A stretch of DNA of 64,000 bases from VAZQ01 sp963840535 (GTDB taxonomy: Bacteria; Pseudomonadota; Alphaproteobacteria; Rhizobiales; Xanthobacteraceae). A program made the position numbers and the translations under genes. Of the stretch, positions 9,281 through 16,196 are shown one piece after another. A model generated the notes under the pieces. It was not told the DNA's origin, did no database searches, and worked only from the letters and a program-made list of their open reading frames with translations. The stretch lies in contig CAWIZJ010000043.1 in the NCBI GenBank assembly GCA_963840535.1, positions 1 to 64,000 of the forward strand. Direction: 5' to 3'. Each line of letters opens with the position of its first letter. Position 1 is the first letter of the stretch.

Positions 9281-9336
9281 GGAGCCTGCGCACGGCTGCG
9301 CTCGTCGGGCGCCAAGAAGCTGTGCCGATAGTTCCG

Positions 9337-9855
9337 TCATGCCGGCGCAGAGGGTTTCCCCGCTCGATCGATCGGCAGCGAGCGCTCCAAGACGACAGAC
9401 GTTTCTCGCTGGCGGTTGGGGATGCTCCAGTAGGTCTCGAGCAGGCGGTTCTTTTCCGCAGCCGAGACGAGGCGAAAGCCACGGTGCACGTAGAACCGGA
9501 TGGCCCATTCGGCCGCTGCCCAGGTGCCGACCAGTAGTGGTCCGGTGGTCTGGCTTGCGAGCCTGTCGAGCAGGGTGCCGCCGATACCGCGGCCTTGCGC
9601 GGCTGGCCGCACATAGGCGTGGCGGAGGAGGGTGACGTCGCGCACGTTCTGCAGCCCCATGATGCCGAGGAGCGTGCCTGCTTCATCCCAGCCCCAGAAC
9701 GCAACGCCAGCGGCGAGCTCGGTCATCAAATCGGAGCGCGTCATGTAGGGCTCGTGCCAGCAATCGGCTGGGATGACGCCACGATAGGCCTCGGCTGCTG
9801 CGTTGATGATGTCGTATATCGCCGCAATGTCGGCTTCGGTGCAGCGACGGATCAT
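9337..9855 (-). CDS. GNAT family N-acetyltransferase
   Basis: A 172-residue acetyltransferase. It starts MIRRCTEADIAAIYDIIN, typical of GNAT strand 1 and helix 1, and carries the acetyl-CoA motif as RPAAQGRGIGGTLLDRL, followed by the C-terminal strand pair. AGGAG lies 8 bases before the ATG at 9855. It converges on the molybdenum hydroxylase operon with 56 bases between the two stops. The acceptor substrate is unknown. Confidence 0.85.
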   Translation of the reverse strand: MIRRCTEADIAAIYDIINAAAEAYRGVIPADCWHEPYMTRSDLMTELAAGVAFWGWDEAGTLLGIMGLQNVRDVTLLRHAYVRPAAQGRGIGGTLLDRLASQTTGPLLVGTWAAAEWAIRFYVHRGFRLVSAAEKNRLLETYWSIPNRQRETSVVLERSLPIDRAGKPSAPA

Positions 9856-10064
9856 CGCTCTTTCTCCTGGCGACCGTTGGGACGCCGATCCGACATGGCC
9901 CGGCGGTCGTTGCGAGGAAATCGCCGGGTTCGACAGCGTGCAAGGCAAATGACTGGGTCGCCGACAAATTCCAGTCGCGGCTGATCAGACGCATTCGTTG
10001 AAGCGCGCGTGGACGCGCAATGGGAATGTGCAGCCGAGCAACGCGCTAGCGCGGCTGTACCGAC

Positions 10065-10304
10065 CTATCTGCGCCGTTCCCTGGCGGGAAGATTGGAGGG
10101 TGTGCCGCCATAGTTGGGGTTCTGGCCGCAATACGTGGAGCTCCCGATCCGTGACGCCAGGCACTGCTCCAAGGTGTAGTAGATGCAGTTGGTGGCGAGG
10201 CCCGGCATGATGAGGCACCAGGCCCGCTCCTGGGCGGCAGCACGATCGGCGCCGACAGTCAGCGCCGCCAAATACGCCAGTACGATCGCTACTCTCTTGA
10301 TCAT
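10065..10304 (-). CDS. Small exported protein, DUF3551-like
   Basis: A 79-residue protein with an N-terminal signal peptide (MIKRVAIVLAYLAALTVGADRAAAQE) and a short mature domain with four cysteines around CLIMPG, NCIYYTLEQC and YCGQNPNY. This is the pattern of DUF3551 proteins, abundant in Bradyrhizobium and relatives and of unknown function. GGAGG lies 6 bases upstream of the ATG at 10304. Probably periplasmic with disulfide bonds. Confidence 0.75.
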   Translation of the reverse strand: MIKRVAIVLAYLAALTVGADRAAAQERAWCLIMPGLATNCIYYTLEQCLASRIGSSTYCGQNPNYGGTPSNLPARERRR

Positions 10305-10409
10305 GACGGTCCTCCATGCGACGCGTCAGAAAACGCACCTGATCGGCAGATGGGTCGGTGGCGTCCCGGCTGTCACGATCGCGGCACCGCTCGGCGCGCG
10401 AGCGGCAAA

Positions 10410-10538
10410 TCAGGACGACAGCATGCTCTTGAGCCCAGTATAGATCGCTCCGTAGGCGGTCGCGACCACCCCGGCGACACCACCGGCGAGCGGTCCAATG
10501 GTTCGCGCCAGGTTCTGGATGCGCCGGGCGCGCCGGCG
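10410..10538 (-). pseudogene. Remnant of a small protein, cut by a palindromic repeat
   Basis: An open frame of 42 codons without a start encodes a plausible C-terminus, IQNLARTIGPLAGGVAG followed by VVATAYGAIYTGLKSMLSS. Its 5-prime end stops at a TAG formed by the CTAG terminus of the adjoining palindromic repeat, so the repeat seems to have separated it from its beginning. The original protein is not recognised. It could also be chance coding. Confidence 0.3.
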
Positions 10539-10615
10539 CTAGTGTCCCGCTTCCGACGTTCGCTTCACATTGCAGCACGCTCGAGTGCGAACGTCGGAAG
10601 CAAAGGGACACTAGC
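10538..10615. repeat. CTAG-ended inverted-repeat element 1
   Basis: Left arm 10538-10563 and right arm 10587-10615 pair along their whole length, except that the right arm has three extra bases (AAA); the loop is 23 bases. The ends read GCTAGTGTCCC and GGGACACTAGC. It would form a very stable hairpin. It sits 12 bases from a second unit of the same design. Confidence 0.8.
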
Positions 10616-10627
10616 AATTCTATGGTG

Positions 10628-10704
10628 CTAGTGCGGTTTGTCTTTGACGTTCCGATGACGAAACCGCCGCGAGACTGATCGGAACGTCAAAGACACCGCA
10701 CTAG
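10628..10704. repeat. CTAG-ended inverted-repeat element 2
   Basis: Left arm 10628-10656 and right arm 10678-10704 pair perfectly except for two extra T bases in the left arm; the loop is 21 bases. The ends read CTAGTGCGG and CCGCACTAG. The arm sequence differs from element 1 but the plan (CTAGTG ends, 26-29 base arms, short loop, 2-3 base asymmetry at the same relative place) is the same. Confidence 0.8.
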
Positions 10705-10963
10705 GCCTCCTCGCCGACCGGCCGGCCCACAGCATGATGGCGACCCGGTAGGCCACCGGATTGGGTCTTCCGCCCGTGGCAAGCGTGGTCGGGAGCGACC
10801 GCGGTTCGTGATCACAGGGGAGCATGCGACCGGGATGCTCCGTCCGGATTGGATTCCTTGCAACAATTTGATCGGTTGGAAAGCCCCTCGCGGCGCGCCT
10901 ATGGTCACGGGGCTGGAGTGGCGCATGCACCGCCGGAACGATCAACCCAAGGAGAGGACCGTG

Positions 10964-11278
10964 ATGCTCAAAACCGCAGCGCTGTGCCTGGGGCTCGTCG
11001 CCGTGGCTGCCGATCCCGCGCCGGCCCAGGACATCGCGGGCATAGAGGACTGCACGAAAACCACCGGGCTCGACAAGCGAACGGGCTGCCTGCAGAGCAA
11101 CGTCAATTTCCTGCAGCAACTGACGATGAGGAATGCGGCCGAGGCCCGGCAGCGGCTCAACGCCGCCAACAACGAGATCGTCGCTCTCAAGAGTGCCGTC
11201 GTGAGCCTGCAGGCCACCGTGGAACAGCTGCAAGCCGCGCTGAAGGCGACGGGCAGCAAGAAGCCGGACGCCAAGTAG
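10964..11278 (+). CDS. Small exported coiled-coil protein
   Basis: A 104-residue protein. The signal peptide is MLKTAALCLGLVAVAADPAPAQ; the mature part has a CxxxxGxxxxxxGC pair (DCTKTTGLDKRTGC) and then a long amphipathic helix with heptad-like leucine and alanine spacing (FLQQLTMRNAAEA through VEQLQAALKA). I chose the ATG at 10964 because AAGGAGAGG lies about 8 bases upstream and the signal peptide begins there; the open frame starts at 10808. Function unknown. Confidence 0.7.
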   Translation: MLKTAALCLGLVAVAADPAPAQDIAGIEDCTKTTGLDKRTGCLQSNVNFLQQLTMRNAAEARQRLNAANNEIVALKSAVVSLQATVEQLQAALKATGSKKPDAK

Positions 11279-11422
11279 GCGGCGAAATTTGGCTGGACGA
11301 CTGCAGCGAAAGGTGCTGGAACGCGGGCAAATCATTCCCATTTACAGCGCGCCACCCGCACATTGGAAGCTCGGGGGGCCCAACACCTTCCAAGAGCGTC
11401 GAGAGGTAGCAGAGGCAGTCAA

Positions 11423-12631
11423 ATGGCCAAGCAGAAGTTCGAGCGCACCAAGCCGCACTGCAATGTGGGGACGATTGGGCACGTGGACCACGGCAAGACG
11501 ACCTTGACGGCGGCGCTGACGAAGGTGTCGGCGGACAAGGGCTGGACGTCGAATTTCGTTTCGTATGACCAGGTCGCCAAGGCGTCGGAGAGCCAGGGTC
11601 GGCGCGATGCGACCAAGATCCTGACCATTGCGACCAGCCACGTCGAGTATTCCACCGACAAGCGCCACTACGCGCATGTCGACTGCCCCGGCCATGCCGA
11701 CTACGTCAAGAACATGATCACCGGGGCGGCGCAGATGGACGGCGCCATCCTGGTGGTATCGGCGGCGGATGGTCCGATGCCGCAGACCCGCGAGCACATC
11801 CTGCTGGCGCGCCAGGTCGGGGTTCCCTACATCGTGGTGTTCCTCAACAAGGTTGACGTGGTGGACGACCCCGAGCTGCTCGACCTGGTCGAGCTGGAGG
11901 TGCGCGAGCTTCTGACCAAGTACCAGTTTCCCGGCGACAACGCGCCGGTGATCCGCGGCTCGGCGATCAAGGCCCTCAACGGGGAGAAGGGTGAGACGGC
12001 GGACCAGGCGATCCTCAGGCTGTACGAGGCGCTGGACACCTTCGTGCCGCTGCCGGAGCGTCCGATCGACCAGCCGTTCCTGATGCCGATCGAGGACGTG
12101 TTCTCGATCTCGGGGCGGGGCACGGTTGTGACCGGTCGCATCGAGCGCGGCAAGATCAAGGTGGGGGAGGAAGTGGAGATCGTGGGGCTTCGCGACACCC
12201 AGAAGTCGGTGGTGACCGGGGTTGAGATGTTCCGCAAGCTGCTGGACGAGGGGGTTGCGGGCGACAATGTGGGCTGCCTGCTGCGCGGGATCGACAAGGA
12301 CGCGGTGGAGCGCGGGCAGGTGCTGTGCAAACCCGGCTCGGTGAAGCCGCACAAGAAGTTCAAGGCCGAGGCCTATATCCTGACCAAGGAGGAGGGCGGT
12401 CGGCACACGCCGTTCTTCAACAACTACCGTCCGCAGTTCTACTTCCGCACCACCGATGTGACCGGGCAGTGCACGCTGCCGGAGGGGACCGAGATGATCA
12501 TGCCGGGCGACAACGCCACCATGGATGTGGAGCTGATCACGCCGATCGCCATGGAGGAGAAGCAGCGCTTCGCTATCCGCGAGGGCGGCAAGACCGTCGG
12601 CGCCGGCGTGGTGGTGACAATAACCGAGTGA
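11423..12631 (+). CDS. tuf: Elongation factor Tu, copy 1 (unusual switch I)
   Basis: A 402-residue GTPase that delivers aminoacyl-tRNA to the ribosome. The P-loop GHVDHGKT is at 19-26, DCPGHADYVKNM follows switch II, and NKVD is the guanine-specificity motif. In switch I, where proteobacterial EF-Tu has KARGITI, this protein reads DATKILTI (62-69), preceded by SESQGRR; the Mg-binding Thr (T68) is kept. It differs from the second copy at 50724 by one residue (Arg199 here, Lys there) and about eight bases that I can find. As is usual in alphaproteobacteria, it precedes tRNA-Trp and secE-nusG. Confidence 0.97.
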   Translation: MAKQKFERTKPHCNVGTIGHVDHGKTTLTAALTKVSADKGWTSNFVSYDQVAKASESQGRRDATKILTIATSHVEYSTDKRHYAHVDCPGHADYVKNMITGAAQMDGAILVVSAADGPMPQTREHILLARQVGVPYIVVFLNKVDVVDDPELLDLVELEVRELLTKYQFPGDNAPVIRGSAIKALNGEKGETADQAILRLYEALDTFVPLPERPIDQPFLMPIEDVFSISGRGTVVTGRIERGKIKVGEEVEIVGLRDTQKSVVTGVEMFRKLLDEGVAGDNVGCLLRGIDKDAVERGQVLCKPGSVKPHKKFKAEAYILTKEEGGRHTPFFNNYRPQFYFRTTDVTGQCTLPEGTEMIMPGDNATMDVELITPIAMEEKQRFAIREGGKTVGAGVVVTITE

Positions 12632-12686
12632 CGCGGGAGCGGGGTCCGACTTGCAAAAGCGGCCCCGATCATGCATCTACGGCTCC

Positions 12687-12709
12687 GCGGCGGGCCTTGG
12701 GGCCGCCGC
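12687..12709 (+). terminator. GC-rich hairpin after tuf copy 1
   Basis: A near-perfect stem (GCGGCGGGCC against GGGCCGCCGC) lies between tuf and the tRNA-Trp fragment. It has no T-tract, so it may be a processing or stability element instead of an intrinsic terminator. Confidence 0.35.
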
Positions 12710-12721
12710 AAGCGCTTCCGG

Positions 12722-12759
12722 AGGAGTGTAGCTCAATGGCTAGAGCACCGGTCTCCAAA
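12722..12759 (+). pseudogene. tRNA-Trp 5-prime fragment (attachment-site scar)
   Basis: These 38 bases are identical to the first 38 bases of the complete tRNA-Trp at 15351 and end inside the anticodon loop after CTCCAAA. The rest of the tRNA is missing. The fragment sits just downstream of tuf, where alphaproteobacteria normally carry tRNA-Trp, so it marks the original gene position and the left border of inserted DNA. Confidence 0.92.
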
Positions 12760-12873
12760 TTCGGCAATTGACGTTTTGTTCTGTCCATCGCGTAACATCG
12801 CGTCCTGAAATCACTACAGAAATCCATCGCTGATGTGCTGCGGCGTCCCGTCCGTCCGCCTTGTGCTACCGAG

Positions 12874-12894
12874 TTGGGTAGCAAAATGGTAGCA
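12874..12894 (+). repeat. Candidate recombinase arm-site repeat, left
   Basis: TTGGGTAGCAAAATGGTAGCA matches 19 of 21 bases with 15274-15294 near the other border of part A. Paired repeats inside both ends of an integrated element, one right after the recombinase gene, are what tyrosine recombinase arm sites look like; the assignment is inferred. Confidence 0.5.
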
Positions 12895-12916
12895 GACTGT
12901 TCGCGGTCTGTTTTTT
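12893..12916 (+). terminator. Candidate intrinsic terminator
   Basis: CAGAC at 12893-12897 pairs with GTCTG at 12906-12910 around an 8-base loop and is followed by six T bases. The stem is short. It would stop transcripts entering the island from the tuf side. Confidence 0.4.
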
Positions 12917-12946
12917 GAGCCCTGACGACGGCGAGATGTCAGGAAC

Positions 12947-13635
12947 CTAAGTGCGCTCCAGCACGGCTATGACTTCCGTGTCATTCCTGCCGAAGTAAAG
13001 GGTTTTGTAATCTCCAGTGTGCGCCTTGGCGTCGCGCAAAAAGTCCCGCCAAGTGGACTTGTTCCAGACATGGAAGTGTATAGAGTAGTCCCTGCGCATG
13101 TTCGCTTCAGCGTTACGCTCAATATCATTCGGGTCGGTTAGCTTGTTAACGTAGGTTGCCCACTCGACAAAGTGTTGTCGGCGTGAGGCCGCGCCGCCAT
13201 CCTTATCGTCTTCGATGAGGTGAGAGAACGGCGTGAGTGGCCGGTCCTTGTCAAAGCTCATGCGCTTGTCAGGGATGGCATAGTATAGGCGCCCGTCCCT
13301 CTTCAGTTTTGAAGATGGGCACGCAGCGTCCCGATAGGGTTCTGCGTGTGCTCCATGAAGTGGTTCGCGACGATGAAGTCAACGGACTTGCTCGGGAAAA
13401 CCCCGAGTTGCTCGCCGTCGTCTACGACATCGATCACGACAAGCGGCTTCTCCGAGAGCTCTGGGTATTGGGCGCGCAGGGCAGCCTCGTTTAGGCGGTC
13501 CACGTAAACGACATTAGCTTTTGCCGGCAACTGCAAGGGACTGTCGAGGGCGCCGATCTCAATGCCGTTGCCGATTAGGAATTCGGCGGCAATCTCCGCT
13601 CGCCGTTTCTGCATCTCGACTGGAATGTCTGTCAT
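12947..13635 (-). CDS. SAM-dependent methyltransferase (frameshifted)
   Basis: About 229 residues once one base is restored. The N-terminal part (from ATG 13635, AGGAG 8 bases upstream) carries motif I as GIEIGALDSP, then VVYVDRL and VDFIVANHFMEHTQNPIGTL, typical of class I methyltransferases found with glycan genes. The frame closes at 13303 in a run of four A bases; one more A would continue it into LKRDGRLYYAIPDKR and the frame ending at 12947 (DRPLTPFSHLIEDD, SRRQHFVEWA). Both halves match the same family in order. A sequencing error or a real mutation are both possible. It has no obvious partner glycosyltransferase here. Confidence 0.75.
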
Positions 13636-14026
13636 CAAATGAACTCCTAGGGGGTACGCCTGCAAGACATTAAGGGACCATTCGGTCTGCCAGTCTGCGC
13701 CCTTGGTCAATAGCCCCGCAGTCGCCGTTTCTCGCGCTGCCGCCGGTGGATAATATGCCACATGGTGTAATTTGCCTTCAGCGTCGCCAAGGGGTTTTGA
13801 ATTCAAAAAAGTATTCGAAAAAATCAAGACCCAAGCCCTGAGAGCAGGTCTCGCCGCAAACCCTGGCGGCCACAGTCTCGAACCGGAGGGCTGAGAAGGC
13901 AGGGAAACGGCAGGCGCGCGAGAGGTTCGTTCTTCTCCGTCATAACGGAGGAAACCGGCCGTTGACACTGTTCTCTAAATGCTTATTATGAGAATTGTTG
14001 ATCGCCAAAAGGGAGGGGTTATTACG
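13636..14026. other. Intergenic region, no gene seen
   Basis: About 390 bases between the divergent methyltransferase and recombinase genes. I see no coherent reading frame with family resemblance. The part near 13970-14010 is AT-richer than its surroundings and probably holds the recombinase promoter. GGGAGG at about 14010-14016 is the recombinase ribosome binding site. Confidence 0.4.
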
Positions 14027-14644
14027 ATGAATTGAGCATCTGACTTCGACGCTCCAACCACTGAAAAGGGAACAGTCTCACGCGGTCGTCGGCCGAATGC
14101 TCACTATCGCACGCGCGAGTATCTCACCGAGCGTGAGATCGAGCGGCTGATAAAGGCGGCCGGCGACAATCGCCACGGACACCGGGACGCCACCATGATC
14201 CTGCTGGCGTTCCGCCACGGTCTGCGAGCGTCCGAACTGTGCTCGCTGCGCTGGGAGCAGGTCGACCTCGTCCATGGCCGGCTGAACGTGTCTCGGGCCA
14301 AGAACGGCATGCCAAGCACCCATCCGCTCACCGGCACCGAACTCCGAGCGCTGCGGCGTCTACAGCGCGAGCAGGAGCCGGGGCGCTACGTGTTCATGAG
14401 CGAGCGGGCAGCGCCGATCAGCCCGCCAGGGTTCCGACGCATGATCGGGAGGCTCGGCAAGGCCGCCAAGATGCCTTTCTCCATCCACCCGCACATGCTG
14501 CGGCACGCCACCGGCTTCAAGCTGGCAAACCAAGGCGTTGATACGCGGTCGCTGCAGCACTACCTCGGGCACAAGAATATTCAGCACACGGTGCGCTACA
14601 CCGAGATGAGCCCCGATCGGTTCCGCGATTTCTGGAAAGACTGA
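14027..14644 (+). pseudogene. Tyrosine recombinase with an early stop codon
   Basis: A strong GGGAGG site precedes ATG AAT TGA, so translation would stop at codon 3. The same frame then stays open for about 200 codons (ASDFDAPTTEKGTVSRGRRPN onward) and matches a common alphaproteobacterial phage-type integrase. Catalytic residues are present: Arg in HGLRASEL, HxxR in HMLRHATG, His in YLGHKN and Tyr in VRYTEMS. No ATG, GTG or TTG occurs in frame before 14195, which lies inside the catalytic domain. The gene is therefore probably dead, unless the TGA is a base error. Confidence 0.8.
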
Positions 14645-14685
14645 AAGGGTGCAGCGCCCCGCGCCCTTCGCTATAGGGCCAGCAT

Positions 14686-14784
14686 GACCTGCTCCCGCCC
14701 TGCACGATCGACGGGGAGGCGGTCGCCTGCGACGACGACGGCCTTCCGTCCTTCAACCTGCTCCGCTACCGCCGACGCGATGGC
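14686..14784 (+). pseudogene. Fragment of ATP-dependent DNA ligase (LigD-type)
   Basis: About 32 codons read LLPPCTIDGEAVACDDDG then LPSFNLLRYRRRDG, the conserved stretch after the nucleotidyl-lysine region of bacterial LigD ligase domains. No start, catalytic Lys or rest of the gene is present. The frame runs directly into the recombinase fragment that follows, so the two scraps were joined by recombination. Confidence 0.7.
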
Positions 14785-15261
14785 CGCGCCATTGTCGCCA
14801 GCACCGAGCAGACCCATGTCGGATGCCGAGAGAAGGAAGCAAAATCAGGCCGGAGCCGCACGGTGGCGCTATCGGCGACCGTGATAGACGAACTCCGCCA
14901 GCACCGGATCCGGCAGGCCGAGGGGCTTCTGCGGCTTGGCGTGCGCCTCACCGACGACAACCACATCTTGGCGCAGGAGGATGGGCAGCCGTTGCAGCCG
15001 CGTTCGCTCACCCACGCCTTCAGCAAGTTCATCGAGGCGCGCGGGCTCAAGCAGATCGGGCTGCACGGCTTGCGCCACACCCACGCCACTGCCATGTTAG
15101 CCAGGGGCGTGCATCCCAAGATCGCACAAGAGCGGCTCGGGCATTCGAGCGTGAGCGTGACGATCGATCTCTACCGCCACGTTCTTCCGGGGATGCAGGC
15201 CACGGCCGCTGATCTTGTTGACGCGGCGCTGCAAGAGGCGCTAAACCGCCGCCGCAAATGA
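14785..15261 (+). pseudogene. C-terminal part of a second tyrosine recombinase
   Basis: This fragment begins around IVASTEQTHVGCREKEAKSG and contains the second half of a phage-type integrase: HGLRHTHAT (His and Arg II), ERLGHSSVSVT (His III) and DLYRHVLPGM (Tyr nucleophile). The N-terminal core-binding domain and catalytic Arg I are missing, replaced upstream by a ligD scrap in the same frame. A GTG at 14863 could start a 132-residue product, but it could not recombine DNA. It ends 90 bases before the complete tRNA-Trp, the usual place for an integrase beside its attachment site. Confidence 0.75.
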
Positions 15262-15273
15262 GAAGGCGAGGGT

Positions 15274-15294
15274 TTGGGTAGCAAAAAGATAGCA
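15274..15294 (+). repeat. Candidate recombinase arm-site repeat, right
   Basis: Partner of the repeat at 12874-12894 (19 of 21 bases equal). It lies 13 bases after the recombinase fragment stop and 56 bases before the tRNA-Trp start. Confidence 0.5.
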
Positions 15295-15350
15295 AAACCA
15301 TATCTTCGGCCGTCGCCTCGAGGGGGAAAATCACGTAGGTTTAGAGGCTT

Positions 15351-15426
15351 AGGAGTGTAGCTCAATGGCTAGAGCACCGGTCTCCAAAACCGGGGGTTGG
15401 GGGTTCGAGTCCCTCCACTCCTGCCA
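15351..15426 (+). tRNA. trnW: tRNA-Trp (CCA anticodon), complete
   Basis: 76 bases with encoded CCA. Acceptor stem AGGAGTG pairs with CACTCCT; D arm GCTC/GAGC; anticodon stem CCGGT/ACCGG with loop CTCCAAA (anticodon CCA); T arm GGGGG TTCGAGT CCCTC. All stems close. It is the only complete tRNA in the window. It is embedded in foreign DNA between two fragments of the same gene, so its promoter and part of its sequence may come from an inserted element. Confidence 0.97.
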
Positions 15427-15458
15427 CCTTCGGCAAAACCCTCAACAATTTCAATCGC

Positions 15459-15490
15459 GTTGCCACTTCGCTGAGTAGCGTTGCCACTTT
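15459..15490 (+). repeat. GTTGCCACTT direct repeats, left border of island part B
   Basis: GTTGCCACTT occurs at 15459-15468 and again at 15480-15489, just after the complete tRNA-Trp. The same word recurs at 19813-19822, and a shorter GTTGCCAC at 19865-19872, just inside the other border. They may be arm-type sites of the recombinase that inserted part B; no such recombinase gene remains there. Confidence 0.4.
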
Positions 15491-15579
15491 TGTGCAGCTA
15501 CCGAGGTTGACCCTCAAGGAGACATCGTGGAAGGGGCGAGGCAGCCACTGCAACCGCCTCGCCGCTCCGAGCCGTTCGA

Positions 15580-16153
15580 TCACTCGATGACGAGGGTCGG
15601 TTTGAGGGCCACGGGCCGGGACACGTTGTAGAAGTTGGGCGAGGTCGCCATCACCGCTTCGTGGATCTCGGCGAACTCCTTCTTGGTGCCGCTACCCTTG
15701 ATGCGGACGATGTAGCTCAGGTTCTCGTAGCCCGGCGGCACGGCGGGATCGATGCCGAGGAAGCCGCGGAGATCGATCTCACCATCGGTCTCGATCTGCA
15801 GGCTTTCGAGAGTGATTCCGCGCACCGCGCACTGCGCTACGTACCCGACCGTTATGCAGGCGTTGAGCGCCGCCAACAGATGTTCCTGCGGATTGGCGAA
15901 CCGGTTCGATCCGCCTAGCTCGCAAGGTTCGTCGATGTCGATCGAGAACCTTCGTGGTACCCGCTCGCCGCCGATTTCAAAGCCTTCGACTTGCGTGCGG
16001 CTCCGCGTCTGGCCCTGCCACGCCGTGGTGACGCGCCATTTGGTCTGGCCTTTTGCGGTGTGTCGCCTGACGCCCTCGATCAGGGCAAATAGGTCGTCCA
16101 CATTGATGCCGTTGACGACGGTGGGTTCAGCGGTCTTCGTTTGGGCAAGCCAT
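15580..16153 (-). CDS. OsmC family protein (frameshift just after the start)
   Basis: About 190 residues of OsmC/Ohr-fold protein, the group that often reduces organic peroxides with a Cys pair. Visible family parts are VVNGINVDDLFALIEGV, the CELGGSNRFANPQEHLLAALNACITVGYV region with the conserved NPxExLLAAL-C motif, and RGFLGIDPAVPPGY. AAAGGA precedes an ATG at 16153, but that ATG is one base out of frame with the domain; removing one T near 16147 joins them. No other start lies in frame nearby. It is probably a functional gene with a base error, or a recently broken one. Confidence 0.75.
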
Positions 16154-16196
16154 GAAAGGGGTCCTTTGCTGGGTGGTGGTAAGAGTTCACGCTGGA

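Larger units (their letters stand above)
10305..10963. other. Gene-poor interval with two palindromic repeats
   Basis: Between the two small exported-protein genes there is no intact gene. The interval holds the gene remnant at 10410-10538, the two CTAG-ended inverted-repeat units at 10538-10615 and 10628-10704, and about 260 bases (10705-10963) in which I see only the ribosome binding site of the next gene. Confidence 0.5.

Noticed and set aside
9985..10617. A 210-codon reverse frame across the DUF3551 gene and hairpin repeat
   Set aside because: It overlaps a better-supported small gene and a palindromic repeat, and its sequence is low-complexity noise.
13640..13968. N-terminal extension of the methyltransferase to 13968
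   Set aside because: The added residues show no domain, and AGGAG precedes the ATG at 13635.
14686..14784. A functional DNA ligase gene
   Set aside because: Only about 32 codons without start, catalytic lysine or other domains.
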